From assembly GCF_010015445.1 (NCBI RefSeq), contig NC_053114.1, positions 45,699,519 through 45,763,518 of the forward strand: a stretch of DNA of 64,000 nucleotides. The letters run 5' to 3'. This document shows, one piece after another, positions 1-13,600 of this stretch. Position 1 is the first letter of the stretch; every line of letters starts with the position of its first letter. Below the pieces are notes generated by a model. It saw only the letters and a list, made by a program, of their open reading frames with translations. It made no database searches and was not told where the DNA came from. The translations under genes and the position numbers were made by a program. This stretch comes from Perca fluviatilis (lineage: Eukaryota > Chordata > Actinopteri > Perciformes > Percidae).

Positions 1-273
1 TCATTTGAAATAATAAAAGTGTTGATCATTTAACGTGGATGTGTTTGTTGTTATTGGACTCATTCAATATTTTTTGGGAAAATCAAGAAGAGAATGTAGA
101 AAAGGGAAAAGAAGAAATGTAAAATTAAACTGTTTAGGAATAGAGATTTTTTTTTTTGACGTTTGTGTCACTTTTGGCGAAGTTATTCTGACTCTTTTTT
201 TCGGCGTTTTCCGATGTTTAATGGCATTTTTTTCAACTTATTTCCACAGCTCCGGAAGCCACTATGTTAAGTT

Positions 274-287
274 GTTGCTATGGTAAC
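274..287 (+). promoter_or_regulatory. RFX X-box motif upstream of wdr88
   Basis: GTTGCTATGGTAAC is an imperfect palindrome with two half-sites separated by AT, one base away from the classical RFX site GTTGCCATGGTAAC. It lies 74-87 bp upstream of the wdr88 ATG, the usual position for X-boxes in ciliary gene promoters. An ETS-like CCGGAAG lies about 20 bp further upstream (252-258). No TATA box is apparent. The motif is read directly; its function is inferred. Confidence 0.6.
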
Positions 288-360
288 GTTAGTAAAGGGC
301 GCAGAGAGAGAGACTGGCTAACGCACAAACATAATACCACTTTAACTGACAGTTTCTACA

Positions 361-480
361 ATGGCGTCGAAAACCATCGACCCTTTATCAGTTGAGGAGC
401 CTTCAGGAGTTGTTGAAGATGAGGAGGAGACGGAGGAAGAGGAGCCAGCGGCAGCAGGAGAGTGGAGCCGGGAGACTCAG
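361..480 (+). CDS. wdr88: wdr88 exon 1
   Basis: This exon holds the start codon and an acidic, Glu-rich N-terminus of 40 codons, and ends CAG|GT in phase 0. The ATG is the first one downstream of the X-box. Confidence 0.75.
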
Positions 481-3049
481 GTTAGAAACTACGGTAACTT
501 ACCGGTTAGCTCGGCAGCTAACGTTGGCTAGCATTCTGAATTAGGAAACTGACCAACGTCAACCGTTAGTAACAAACGGTAGTGGAGGTTTTAGGTTATT
601 GGCGTCCGTTATCGTCCATTAAAAGTTCTGTTGCTGCTGCTGACAGACTCATATTATTATTCTAAGTGTCTGACAACATTATGGGATGGATCCCTACAGA
701 GATAGAGCTTTTAGTTAAAGAGTAAGATCCTTTTAGTTTAACATGAAACAGCCCCGAAATCACCATCAAACTCACCAACCAAAATAATCAGACTTTAGTG
801 TGTAAGAGCAGATATCCACCAACATGTAAAAACAGACTAGTGTGTATAGAGCCAGCATATCTCCACCAGACTCCATGTAAATAATCAGGACTTTTAGCTG
901 TATAGAGCGCAATCCACCAGACCCATGTAAATAATCAGCAGTGTGTATACCATATTCACACTCTATAAATAATCAGGACTTTTAGCGTGTATAGAGCCAG
1001 CATATTTCCACATGTAAATGGGTGAATTAAGGGTTTATTTCAACCCAACCAGAGTGGTGATTGTTGGAACAGTGGAAAGATGAAAGTTTCTGTCCACTTT
1101 GATTGAAGTGTGTTTTTCGATTATAAAATTACTGTTTATTTAAATTAAGTCTGGCCAAGCTATATACTGTACAATACAGCCTTATTGAGATATTAAAGTC
1201 GAATATCCAAGTACCTCTTACACATCTGGATAGGACTACCCCACATTAAGCCTATATTATATAATTGAATTCAGCTTCACCTCGACCAACCATAACATTA
1301 TACAGTTCTACTTTGTAGTGATGCAGTAATATAACGGATGCTACTTGTTTTCCAGCGTGTTTGTGATGTAACGGTGCTGTGGTGCGTTCACGTGTCCGCA
1401 GGTTCCTGGGAAGGTGTTACGGGCTCACAGTGACGTCGTGACGGCCGCGCGACTCTGCTTCAACGACCGCTGCATCCTCAGCTGCTCCGCGGACCGCACC
1501 GCCATCCTCTGGGTAACCTCGCGGTGTTTCGGTTCACTAATGAGAATGGGACACGATACAGTGTTTACTCCCTCTGCTGCTAAATCACTGTTTTCTCTGG
1601 ATAACAATGAACATAATTGGCCAGAACTATGTTTCTGTTAGCACTTTGAGATTGCTGTAATGAAATAACAGCAATAAAATATATTATTATTATATTATTA
1701 TTATTAATAACCCTTTCCTTGACTGGGTTACAGGTGAGTTGCATCAGACACAGACACCCAGGATATTAAACCTGTTTCAAGTCATTAACATATAAGTTCG
1801 CAAACTCTCACTTGAAGCACTAAAATGAATTAAAAACAAAAAAGAAATTGTTTTTTATTATTATAATTTTTAGGGGGCCTGAGATAACATTGGGGGGGGG
1901 GGGGTCCAGATCTCCAACTATCTAGGGAAGTCCCGGGACATGTCTGCATGGATTGAGATAAGGGACAAAAACCTCAAAACATTGTGGAAAAAAAGCAACA
2001 AAAGAAAATTTGTCGAAATTAAAACTCAACATCAAAGGGCTACAAATATCAAAAAAGGCATAAAAACTTTGGAAATAATATTGATAAAAAGGCAACAAAA
2101 ACTCAGAAAGAAGCAACAAACAATTGAATTTTTTTTTCCAAAAAACGACCTAGAAAAAAAAAGCAATAAAATCTGGAAAAAGCTACAAAAATTTCAGATA
2201 AATTCCAGTAAATTATGCCTATGGGGGGGGGGGGATGTTTTTTGACTAAAAGGCCCTGAAAACCCAGTTTTTGTAAAACCTCCCGTTGTCCTCGGGTCCA
2301 ATTTGACCGTTTTCAAAAAGTTTCTATATCAGAAATTTGAGTTTCTTTCAACCAAAATGACAAAAAAATAATAACATGGAGGGTTCAGTACGACGCTCTC
2401 CACAAGTAAAATACATAATCAGCTCACTACTTTCATTGAATGTGGGTGTTTTATTCAATTTTATAGCATTTGAAAAAAACTGATTAAAAGAACGTTGCAA
2501 AAAAAGTCAAAAAGCGCAGAAAAAATCGACAAAAAAAATTGGAAAAAAGTTACAAAAGTGTCGGGAAAAGCTTCGAGAACATTGAGAAAAGTGACAAAAA
2601 CAACGTAAACATCAGGAAAAGTGACACAAGTGTCGGGAAAAGACGATCAAAACGTTTGTATTTTAAATTTTGACCCAGACTTTGATGACTTCGACAGAGG
2701 GGCATTTAATGGACTCTTAATAGAGGAGGAAATGAATCAGAGGGTCCAGTGTAACCACGAGGTGTTCTGGTGCCATCCCAGCTCTCTACCGTTGGACTGC
2801 TGTCTAGCAGTAATCTGATGCCTGTCCTGTTGACCTTTGACCTGCAGGACGTGGAGACCTGCAGACCTCTGAGGGTGTTTGACGGAGTTCACAGTAAAAC
2901 CATCACAGAGTGCTCTCTGATCCCAAACACCAACAGGTGAGATCTTTACCTGTGTAACATCATCAGCTCAGCAGCTGATTCCCTTTCAGACGCTTTAGGA
3001 GGGTCAGCTGGGTTTAACACTTCTCAGTAATAGATGGAAAACTGCTCCT

Positions 3050-3107
<58 letters not shown>

Positions 3108-3495
3108 GTCTCTCTCTCTGTCTCTCTCCCTCTCTCTGTGTGTGTGTGTCTGTCTCTCTCTGTCTCTCTCTTTCTCTCTCTCTGTCTGTGTGTCTGTCTG
3201 TCTCTCTTTCTGTCTCTCTCTCTGTCTGTGTGTCTCTCTCTGTGTCTGTCTCTCTGTGTCTGTCTGTCTGTCTGTGTGTCTCTCTCTGTGTCTCTCTGTC
3301 TGTGTGTCTGTCTGTGTGTCTCTCTGCCTGTCTGTCTGTGTGTCAGGATGGTGACAGTCTCCTGGGATAAGAAGATGGTGTCTACAGACCTGGAGACAGG
3401 ACAGACTCTGGTAACTCTCAACTAGAGCTGCAGCTACCCATTCTTCTCATAGTGGATGATGGTCTGGATGAATGGATGGTCTGTCTGTCTGTCTC

Positions 3496-3548
<53 letters not shown>

Positions 3549-3801
3549 GTGTCTGTCTGTCTGTGTGTGTGTGTCTGTCTGTCTCTCTCTCTGTGTCTGT
3601 CTGTGTGTGTGTGTGTCTGTCTGTCTCTCTCTCTGTGTCTGTCTGTCTGTGTGATAATAGAAATAATAGTTGCAGCCCCAGTTGATGTAGTTCTGGAGAT
3701 AAATGTTGCTATAGATTGTGGTGTGTGTCTGTGTGTGTATGTGTGTGTGTCTGTGTGTGTGCGTCCCTGACTGTTGTGTGTCTGTGTGTGTGTGTGTGTG
3801 T

Positions 3802-3869
<68 letters not shown>

Positions 3870-4341
3870 TGGAGGAGGCGTCAGGCCGGTCTGCTGACCT
3901 CCTGCAGCTCGTCTCCAGACGGCCGGCTGCTCGTCTGTTCTTCAGATCCCCAGAACGGTGTTTACATCAGCGACGCAGCCAGCGGACACACACTGCACCA
4001 CGTCACCGGTAACCACAGCAACACACTGTCACCACGTCACCGGTAACCACAGCAACACACTGTCACCACGTCACCGGTAACCACAGCAACACACTGCACC
4101 ACGTCACCGGTAACCACAGCAACACACTGCACCATGTCAGTGGTAACCACAGCAACACACTGTCACCACGTCAGTGGTAACCACAGCAACACACTGCACC
4201 ACATCAGTGGTAACCACAGCTACACACTGCACCACATCAGTGGTAACCACAGCAACACACTGCACCACATCAGTGGTAACCACAGCAACACACTGTCACC
4301 ATCACAGGAGGAAAGAGTACACACATATTTAGTAAAAGTAC

Positions 4342-4383
<42 letters not shown>

Positions 4384-6657
4384 CTTACTTACTTACTTAC
4401 TTTATTGATCCCCAAGGGGAAATTCAAGGTCCCAGTAGCTTGAAGAAATCACACACAACATACACATACATCATAAACAGGATGATAAGATGACAAATCC
4501 ACATGAATAATAATATGGGCAATAAAAGAAAAGATACTAAATAAAAAGTAAGGTGCTCTATGAGAGTGTGTGTCATGGTGGTAGTGCAAATAAGTCCAAT
4601 AGTGCAAGGAGAAAGTCTAGAGACCAGCATTAAATATGGACAATATAAGAGAATAATGTAGACATAGGAATATAAAAACTATAGCAGTGCAAGGATAAAG
4701 ATCAAAGAAGATAGATGGATAGATAGATAGATAGATAGATAGGAAGGAAATTAAAGACAGCATTAAATATGGGCATTATAAGGGAATAAAGTAGACTGTA
4801 GGATAGATACAAATCAACAGTCAGTGTTAGAGATTTGAAGTAATTAGGTTGCTATTACTTTGTGGAACATTTGCTTAAGTACAAGTAAACTTACCCGTAT
4901 TAAAATCTAATCGGCACAAAGCCTATCACGCTTTTGATTTGTTGATACTTTTGCCAAAGCATTGGAGGTAAACTAGGTCAAAAAGGGGTTCATTGCCTCC
5001 GTAGTTCCCCTACGTGGGATCTGCCTCTGTGATGCGTGAGTTGTGATTACTCTATAAGCCAGTAGTTTCCTCTGGCAGATCATCAGTAAGATGAGTAGTG
5101 TGATTACTCTGGCAGATCATCAGTAAGATGAGTAGTGTGATTACTCTATAAGCCAGTAGTTTCCTCTGGCAGATCACCAGTAAGATGAGTAGTGTGATTA
5201 CTCTATAAGCCAGTAGTTTCCTCTGGCAGATCATCAGTAAGATGAGTAGTGTGATTACTCTTTAGTAATCACATACACACACTCTATAGTTACGTTAACA
5301 CTACACTCAACAGCAGGTAACGTTAGCCTACCGTTAGCTAGCAGCTGGAGTAAACACGGTTAAAATGCTGACAGCTAAACGGTGTAAAAGTGTGTCTGTA
5401 TTTCACTGGAGGATTCTAACAACAAACAACACAGATGTTGTGTTCACTTGAAATTCGCCTCGCCAGCCTTGTGCTGCATTCAAAGTTGTTGTAAAATACC
5501 CTTTTCCCAACCAGTGGTTGTTTTTGTGGTTTAACAGGATTTTACTGGTGAAATAAGTTATTGTTATAAGTTATTCAGTGTGCCAATGTGCTGCAATAGC
5601 AGCAATCGGCAGAATGACTATTATCCTGCATACTTATTCCGCCACATTTTTGTCCTGCTACTAGTCACAGAGTGTTGCCAACACATGCACACAAAATACA
5701 TCAAAACGTGTGTAATGACCGGGAATGGTGTGCTATGACTTTTCTAAGAGATTTGCCACACGGTATTCACGATATTGGCAAAATAAATGCAGCGAAATTT
5801 CCCATATACTTTAATGGGAAGTCTTCGGGAAATCACTTAACATCGCTCAAAACAACCCCTCTTTGGGGCCATACTGTATTGCCATACTTTAATGTTGAAA
5901 AAAAATTAAAGGTTTGAACCAAAGAAAAGACCTTGTCCTTTATTGGGCTGAATGGGCATTCTGATATCAAGCACGGTTTCTACGAAATCACAGTTTATGT
6001 ATCGTCCAATTTTCAGACCGTTTCAGATTTCCCAATGTGTGTGTATGGGGAGAGAATGTTGAGAGTCAGAGGGGAGGACAGAGGGGGGAGCTGCAGTACG
6101 ATTCTCTGAAATCTTTCCAAACAAATTGCTCTCCCTCCTACAGTTTTCACTCTTCATACATCATGGTTGGTCAAAATGTAGGACATGTTGTGCCGGTTGC
6201 AGACATGTAACTATGGAATCCACCAGACCTAAACTTTTGTCTCTGTTCATACCAACTGCTGACAGAAACAACGAAAAGAAATATCTGAAGGACGCAGATG
6301 GTTCCCTGTTGGTTACCTGCTCTGTGTCACATATATTTGACACCACAAACATAAAAACCACATCAATGTGTTCGCCAGACGTTTATCTTTCATGTAATGA
6401 TAATATTATTGCCGTTTAGACCCACGGTTTTTGAATTACAGAACAAATTTAACTCACCTTTTTCAGCCCTTCTGAGTTTGCAGGTATGGTAACACAGTGA
6501 GAGTGGGTCTGTTTCCTCTGGCAGATCATCACCGCTCCACCATCACACGCTGTCGCTTCGACCCCCAGAGCCAGCGCGTGGCCTCGGTGTCTGCAGACCG
6601 CAGCATCAAACTGTGGGACCTGCTGGCTCACAAAACCACCGTCAACATAGACAGGTA

Positions 6658-6697
<40 letters not shown>

Positions 6698-9600
6698 ACA
6701 CACACTGGAGACTGGAGCTGTCCTCTACTAAAGAATCTCTTAGTCAGCTCTGTTTAGTTCTGGTGTTGAGACGGCAGTAAGACGAGTGCTTAGGGACCGT
6801 CTACAAACTACAACACTGAAAAGATATAAATCAAAAATTTTTATTAATTTAATAATTAAATAAGGGAGTGTCTCCAAACTTACCTCAATTATAACGTGTC
6901 TCCTGCTAGTTGTACTACAGCACTTATATTATTATATTATTAAATAAGCATATGTCTATTTTTGAAAAATAATTTTGTTGTATATCTTTTCGGTGTTGTA
7001 GTTTGTAGACGGTCCATAAGCACTCGTCTTACCGTCTCAACACCAGAACTAAACAGAGCTGAATTAGAACAACTTTGATGCATTTCTTTCCCATCTCCTG
7101 CAGTCAGATTCACTGTGTTCACTCAGAAGGAATCCCTTCACATGGGTAGCCACTAATAATGACATCTCCAACATGTTAAGAGGCTAAAAGCACGTTTAAA
7201 ACCTGCCCTGTTTTAGCCTCCTGGGTGCTAACGCTAGCAGGTGGATAACACGGTGAAGGCAGCACCGATTGGTTTCGTTTTTCTCGCTACTGACAGCTCT
7301 CCAAATTTACAAACCACAGAGCTACCGGAATTCTCCTTTAAAAAGATTTGTAAAAAACGGAGAAAATGCCCTTAGAACTCAGACCGTTTCTAACAACCAC
7401 TTCTCACAGTTTATAATTGTGTCTTTTCTGTCTTCCTGTGTTGTTTTGTCTCTTTCTGTCCCCCAGTAACCACAGCAACGTGGTCTCTGACTGCTGCTTC
7501 ACCACCAGCGGGTACTTCCTGTGCACGGCGTCGTGGGATAAGAGTTTAAAGCTGTGGGACCTGCAGGCCGGAGGGTTCAGGTCTCAGGGCGGGACGCCGC
7601 TGCAGAGAGGCCACCAAGGCAGCGTGAGTTCCTGCAGCTTCTCTGCTGACGGTAAGTCCACGGAGGTCCTAGACAGGTTTTAAAAAGGTCTCTCCAAGGT
7701 CTTTCATAATGTTGTCACACACTTAGAAAGAGTAAGATCCTTTTTTTAAACATAGAAACATCCGCAAACTGTGTTAAACCCACCAGACTCCATGTAAATA
7801 AACAGTAATTTTAGCATCGTAAAACACACTTCATTCAAAGTCGACAGAAACAAAATAAAACTATGAAAAGCTGTTTTTGGTTTGTATTTTCCACTTTCCA
7901 ACATCACAACTCTAGTTCTGGTTGGAATAAACACATAGTTTACCCATTTACATGTGGAAATATGCGGGCTCTATACACGCTAAAAGTCTTGATTATTTAC
8001 ATGGAGTCTGGTGGAGATATGCTGGCTCTATACACGCTAAAAGTCCTGATTATTTACATGGAGTCTGGTGGAGATATGCTGGCTCTATACACGCTAAAAG
8101 TCCTGATTATTTACATGGAGTCTGGTGGAGATATGCTGGCTCTATACACGCTTAAAGTCATGTTAAACTAAAAGGATCTTACTCTTTAACTAAAAGGTCT
8201 ATCTCTTTAGGGACTAGGGCTGAAACGATTCCTTCTCTCTCTCTCTCTCCCTCCCTCTACGGAGAAACAGCTGATCAACGACCTAATAGCTTAAGTGTAA
8301 CAGAGCTGTGTGACATTATAATCAAATATATAAATGAAAATAGGTTGAGTATAACTAATATGTACATATAGGCCTACTGTATAGATCAGTCAGGTTGAAA
8401 CTTGTAGTTCTGAAAGTTAAGTTGCACAACTTAATGTAATGTTTGTGTATGTTTAATGTATGCCTAAACAATGTAATATGGCACTTAAATGCACTTACTA
8501 TGTTTAGTTTTTTGAGAGATGATATTGTAAGCAATGTAGGCAATACAAATGTTGCTTTTTCCCTAGTTTGGGTTGTTTAAAAACGCAAAATAAATTATCC
8601 GATTAATCGATTACAAAAAGAATCGATAGCTGCAGCCCTAGTAGGGATCCTTTCCATAATGTTGTCAAACACTTAGAAAGAGTTACATCTTTTGAAAAAT
8701 ATTTTTTATGTTTTATGAATCCCAGGATACATCTTTCTGTCTGTGTGTGTGTGTGTGTGTGTCTGTCTGTCTATCTAGTAACACAGGTAAGCAGCCTATA
8801 AAGTAAACCACACCTCTTTATTATCATGAAACATTGAATCTTTTTCTTAAATGAACATTAAACTGACAGTAGAACATTTATCCTCATTAATAAAAACAAA
8901 CTATAATCACTTATATAATTACAATTATACAAATCGTAAAGTCAACAATTACCATCAGCAGTCATACCCAAAACTTTACATGTCTACACCGATATTACTA
9001 ATAAGAGCAACAACAGTTATGCAGTAAAATAGAACATATGAGGATTGAGAGAGAAGTTCAAATAAAGGAAGTAAATGCACATTTCAAATGTTCTCTCCAC
9101 TCTCTCCCCTTTCTGTCATTTAAAGGGGTGATAGAATGCAAAACCGATTTTACCCTGTCATAGTTGAATAACGACAGTTCGGTGGGTAAATAGGACATAC
9201 ATAGAAGCTCAAAATCCCATTGACACCCCTTTTACTATGAAAATCTCATATTTTGAAACTGCCGGGCAAATCTCAACAAAGCTAGTTGCTTACGTAAGCA
9301 TCTCAAAATCCAGAACCTTTGTCACAGCCATGGGTGTATTAAGAGAACGGTCACACCCCAACATTTACATAGGCTACACAACTGACCTGAGATCAGGTAG
9401 TACATTTACATAGGCTACACAACTGACCTGAGATCAGGTAGTCTTCTGAATCTAGGTCACGCAGATCTCTGCTATTCCATTACAAAATTCACTTCTGAAA
9501 CTTTTTCATGCGAGAAATCAACCATGTAAAGCTCAAATATGGGCCGAGCTAGTCTTCACAAATATTAACTTGAAATCGGACACCGTTGTTAGCTTTATAA

Positions 9601-10549
9601 GACATTTAGTTAGATGTTGTATAAGTGGCGTGACATGTTTGTAACATGTGGTAAGAGATTGCTGGTGTAACAAGCTCGCTGACGGCGCTCACACAACGGG
9701 CCATTTAGCTAGCAGGAAGAGGGGAGTTGAAGGTCCTGGAGCTCTGTCAGGGCAGCGGTGTTGGTAGTCCCTGCTGTCGGCTGCAGCCGTGATGGAGCTC
9801 CAAGTACCTCATAGCAGGCCGGGGTCTGTGAAGGAAGGCAGGCCGGGCGGCGAGGCAGCAACAGCGGCTGAACTCCGACACACAGTCTTACCAAATTTGC
9901 AATTGGCCATTAATTTTCGTAAAACGGCCCATATTTGAGCTTTATATAGTTGATTTCTCACTTAAAAAAGTCTCAGAAGTGAATTTAATAATGAAATAGC
10001 CCGACAAACAATGTATAACTTTGCAGTGTCTGAAATATGAGGCCTGCTGCCGAGTCTCCCATGTGTTTCTATGTAGTTTGCTCAAACCAATCAGCGCGTA
10101 GCTCATTCTGAATATTCATTAGCATACCATATTTGGAAGAAAAGCTCTTGTTCCAAATAGAGCCATATTCACAGGGTAGTTAAGGGCCTATAAAATATCA
10201 TTCGGGCAATTTCAGCCCAACCAATGTTACATACCCCATTAGCAAATACCCTATATAATCATTCTATCACCCCTTTAAGAGTCTACTCTGGGCCCCCACG
10301 CAAACATTTAGGCTCATTCACTTTAGGAGTGATGCATTCTGGGAATGTTGCCAGTTTATTAGGTAAACAGTATCAACATGACAAATCAGAAACACTAAAA
10401 ACAGAACAATGTCTTTTGGTTTTCTCTCTCATCTCTCTCCTGAAAAATTACTTTTTTGTGATCAACAATGAATAATTTTTTAACAAAAAACAAAACATAC
10501 AACCTCGCAACTTGAACACATGCCCCCCCTTCATCACCACACGCACGCG

Positions 10550-10624
<75 letters not shown>

Positions 10625-13600
10625 ACACACTCATCCTTGGAAATTAAAAAGAAAACATATTTTTATTAAAATCCCAGTTCTTGCAGCACATTTACACCAA
10701 AAGCAGCTCAGCTGTAGTTTCTCATTCTGGGCTTTGGAAATATTTTGTGTCTCAAACAACAACCAAGGAATGTTTTCCATCAGGTCATTTGATAAAACAC
10801 ATCAAATCTTAATTTATCTTTTTTTTTTTACACCTAATAAACGACTTTGCGCTCTCTTCTCCTTCTCTCCTCTCTTCACCTTCTCTTCTCTCTCCACCTT
10901 CTCTGAGTTCTCTGAACCTGACAGAGAAATCTCAGCTGGAAAGATTTTGATTTCTGCAGTTTTAGCATCACCAGCCTGTCCGATATTGAAACAAGGGAAG
11001 AGTTTCTCAGTGAAAGTGTCTCTGTGAGTGTAGATGTGAGTCTTGTCTTCAGAGTTGTAGAAGGACACCTCCCCCCCCTCATAGTCCAGCTGGACTCTGA
11101 TCCTCTGGAGACTCTTCTTCACTGTGATGCTCTTACCAGATCCATTAGTGTATTTTCCACTGCCATGTGATAAACACCAGATTCCATCTTCTGGTGAAAC
11201 ATATCTTTTTCCCTTCCTGTCAGCTGACTCTTTGGCTAAACCCACAACCCAGCGAGGATGATCTCCCACCTCCACCTCCCAGCTATGTTTCCCTGAGCTG
11301 AAACCCTCAGAGCCCAGAACATCTGCATACCTGCTGTATCTCTCTGGATTGTCTGGAAGCTTCTGGTCTGTGTCTCCCTGCCTCACACTAGTCAGATCAT
11401 CAGACAGATAGAGACTGATGGCTGCAGTGTTTGGGTCCAGAATGACGGGACAGAAGTGGACCTTGTCCTTCATCTTCTCCCAGACTCTGAAGGACAGGTT
11501 GCCCAGATGTTTGGCCACATCTGTCAGCGCTCCTGAGAGCAGCTGTGGATCTGACAGCGAGCACTGGTCTCTGGCTCTGCTCTGAGAGGCTTTATAACTG
11601 CTGAGGAACGGCACGCTGTCTTTCTGCAGGTCTGCTTCCACAGCAGAGATGCTGTCTGACAGAGAGGAGATCTGCTCCTGAATCCTCTTCATCTCTCTGC
11701 TGACAGTCTTCCCCCTCTGCTGCTCTTCCTCCCTCAGAGCTGCCAGTCTGGACTCCTCTTCCTCTTTCAGGAACTGGTGCAGCTTGTTGAACTCGGCTCT
11801 GATCTGACTCTCTGTAGACAGCAGCTGCTTCTTGGAGTGTTGATTTATTTCATCGTGTGTTTCCTTCACTCGTCTGTGTTTGTCTCTCTTGTCCTGCAGA
11901 GACTGTAAGTCAGATTTCAGCTGCTCCTTCAGATCTCTGACTGCTTGTTCTACAGGAACCACCGTGTGACCGTGGTGGAGAGAAAACTCACACACGGTAC
12001 ACACAACTCTATCTTCATCCTTACAGAACAATTTAGGCTTTTCTTGGTGTTTACTACACACCACCTCCACCTTCTTCTCTCCCTTTTCTGTCTCAGGTGA
12101 TCCAGATTTCTGTCTCCCAGCAAAGTTGTCAGCCAGTTCCTTCAGTGCAAAGTTCACCACAGGAAACTCTTTTGAGGATTTTCTTTTACAAATGGGACAG
12201 TTTTTGATTTTAGCTTGTTTCCAGAATTTGTGCAGGCAGCTTGAACAGAAGCTGTGGCTGCAGCTCAGAGACACAGGATCTCTGAAAGTCTCTGAACACA
12301 CATGGCAGTTCAGGTAACTTTCAACAAGATCAGTGTTCTCAGCCATCTGTCTTTGTATCTAAATGTCTCTCAAAAACAAGACTCACCGAGTTCCTGTCCC
12401 TTCTCTTGACTGCTTCAAATCTTCCCGTCGTGTGTTTTCCAGCAGAGATCGTACACCCTGTAATGGCGTCTCAGCTCCGTTCAATAAATGTCAAAGTCTA
12501 CTGTCCTTTCCCCTCACCTGTCACCAGGTGAATTATTAACAGCAGGATTATTCAACATTATCATCGTTGATTTAGCAGGGCTCCAGACTAACTTTTTGCC
12601 TTGGTCGCACTGGTTCGCCTAATTGTTTTTATTTAGGTACACCAGCACAAAATTTAGGTGCATCCAAATTTTTCCTTGCGTCGCCATGAACGCCACAATT
12701 TCAAGGTCACCTTTTATCACGCTCCATATACATTCATATATCTATTATGTCAATTATTTTAAACAAGAATAAGGAGTTGGTACATTTTTTAATTTTTTTA
12801 TTTGAAGCACAATTATACTGTACTCAAAGTCTTATAGCGCCCTTGCTGTCAAATGCCCCTCAGATGGCCAACACCTGTAATTTGTCCTTCTTCCCCTTTG
12901 GCCTTGGCTAAACCAGCTTGCCACACTCCCTAGCATCAAAATTCTCCAAACTGGACCCCTCCACACTGATTCTTATCAGAGCTTCCACTAGTCTAGGACT
13001 ACAAATCATATCTCTGTATTTTTCGGCTGAATGTCGATACACAAGAATTTAATTTATACACAAAAAATAATAATAATAAAGGAAACCAAAAAAGCGAGGC
13101 AAGCTCTCACCTTTGACATTTCTTTTGAGACAATTATGTAGTTGAGATGCGAGTATAGGATTTATACCGTTACACCACTAATCGTTACATCCCTACACAC
13201 AGGACACTCACACACACACACACACACTCTCCGAAACACACACACTCCGAAACACACACACACACACACACACACAAGCACACACACACACACACAGGCA
13301 CGCACACACATGTTAAAATCTACTGTCCTTTCCCCTCACCTCTCACCAGGTGAGTTATAAACAGCAGGAAATGCTGTGATGTCATTTAGTCACCAGCAGA
13401 TGGAGGCAGTCATTCAGAGTTGAATGTTTTCCTCTTGATTAAGAACACATTTTCCTTGTGTAGGCACAGCAGTAGACTCATAATAAAAACAAAGCAAAAT
13501 ATGCAGCCTGTAACAAAGCTATGTTTTGATTCACATAATAAAGAAAGAAAATGAAATGTATGAAATGAAATGAGTTATAGTCTACATAGGACTAAACATT

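Noticed and set aside
1414..1641. A 75-aa protein starting inside wdr88 exon 2
   Set aside because: It is the exon 2 reading frame running on into the intron.
3034..3425. Overlapping long open frames on both strands in the CTGT/CT tracts
   Set aside because: They are pure consequences of di- and tetranucleotide repeats (Cys-Leu-Ser-Val or Arg-Asp-Arg-Glu polymers).
7467..7481. Match between wdr88 exon 7 start (TAACCACAGCAAC) and the donor minisatellite at 3996-4296
   Set aside because: Only about 14 bp shared; may be chance, and the flanking bases differ.
10512..11027. Plus-strand 171-aa frame over the TRIM 3' end
   Set aside because: It starts in a (CA)n tract and then runs antisense to the TRIM SPRY region.
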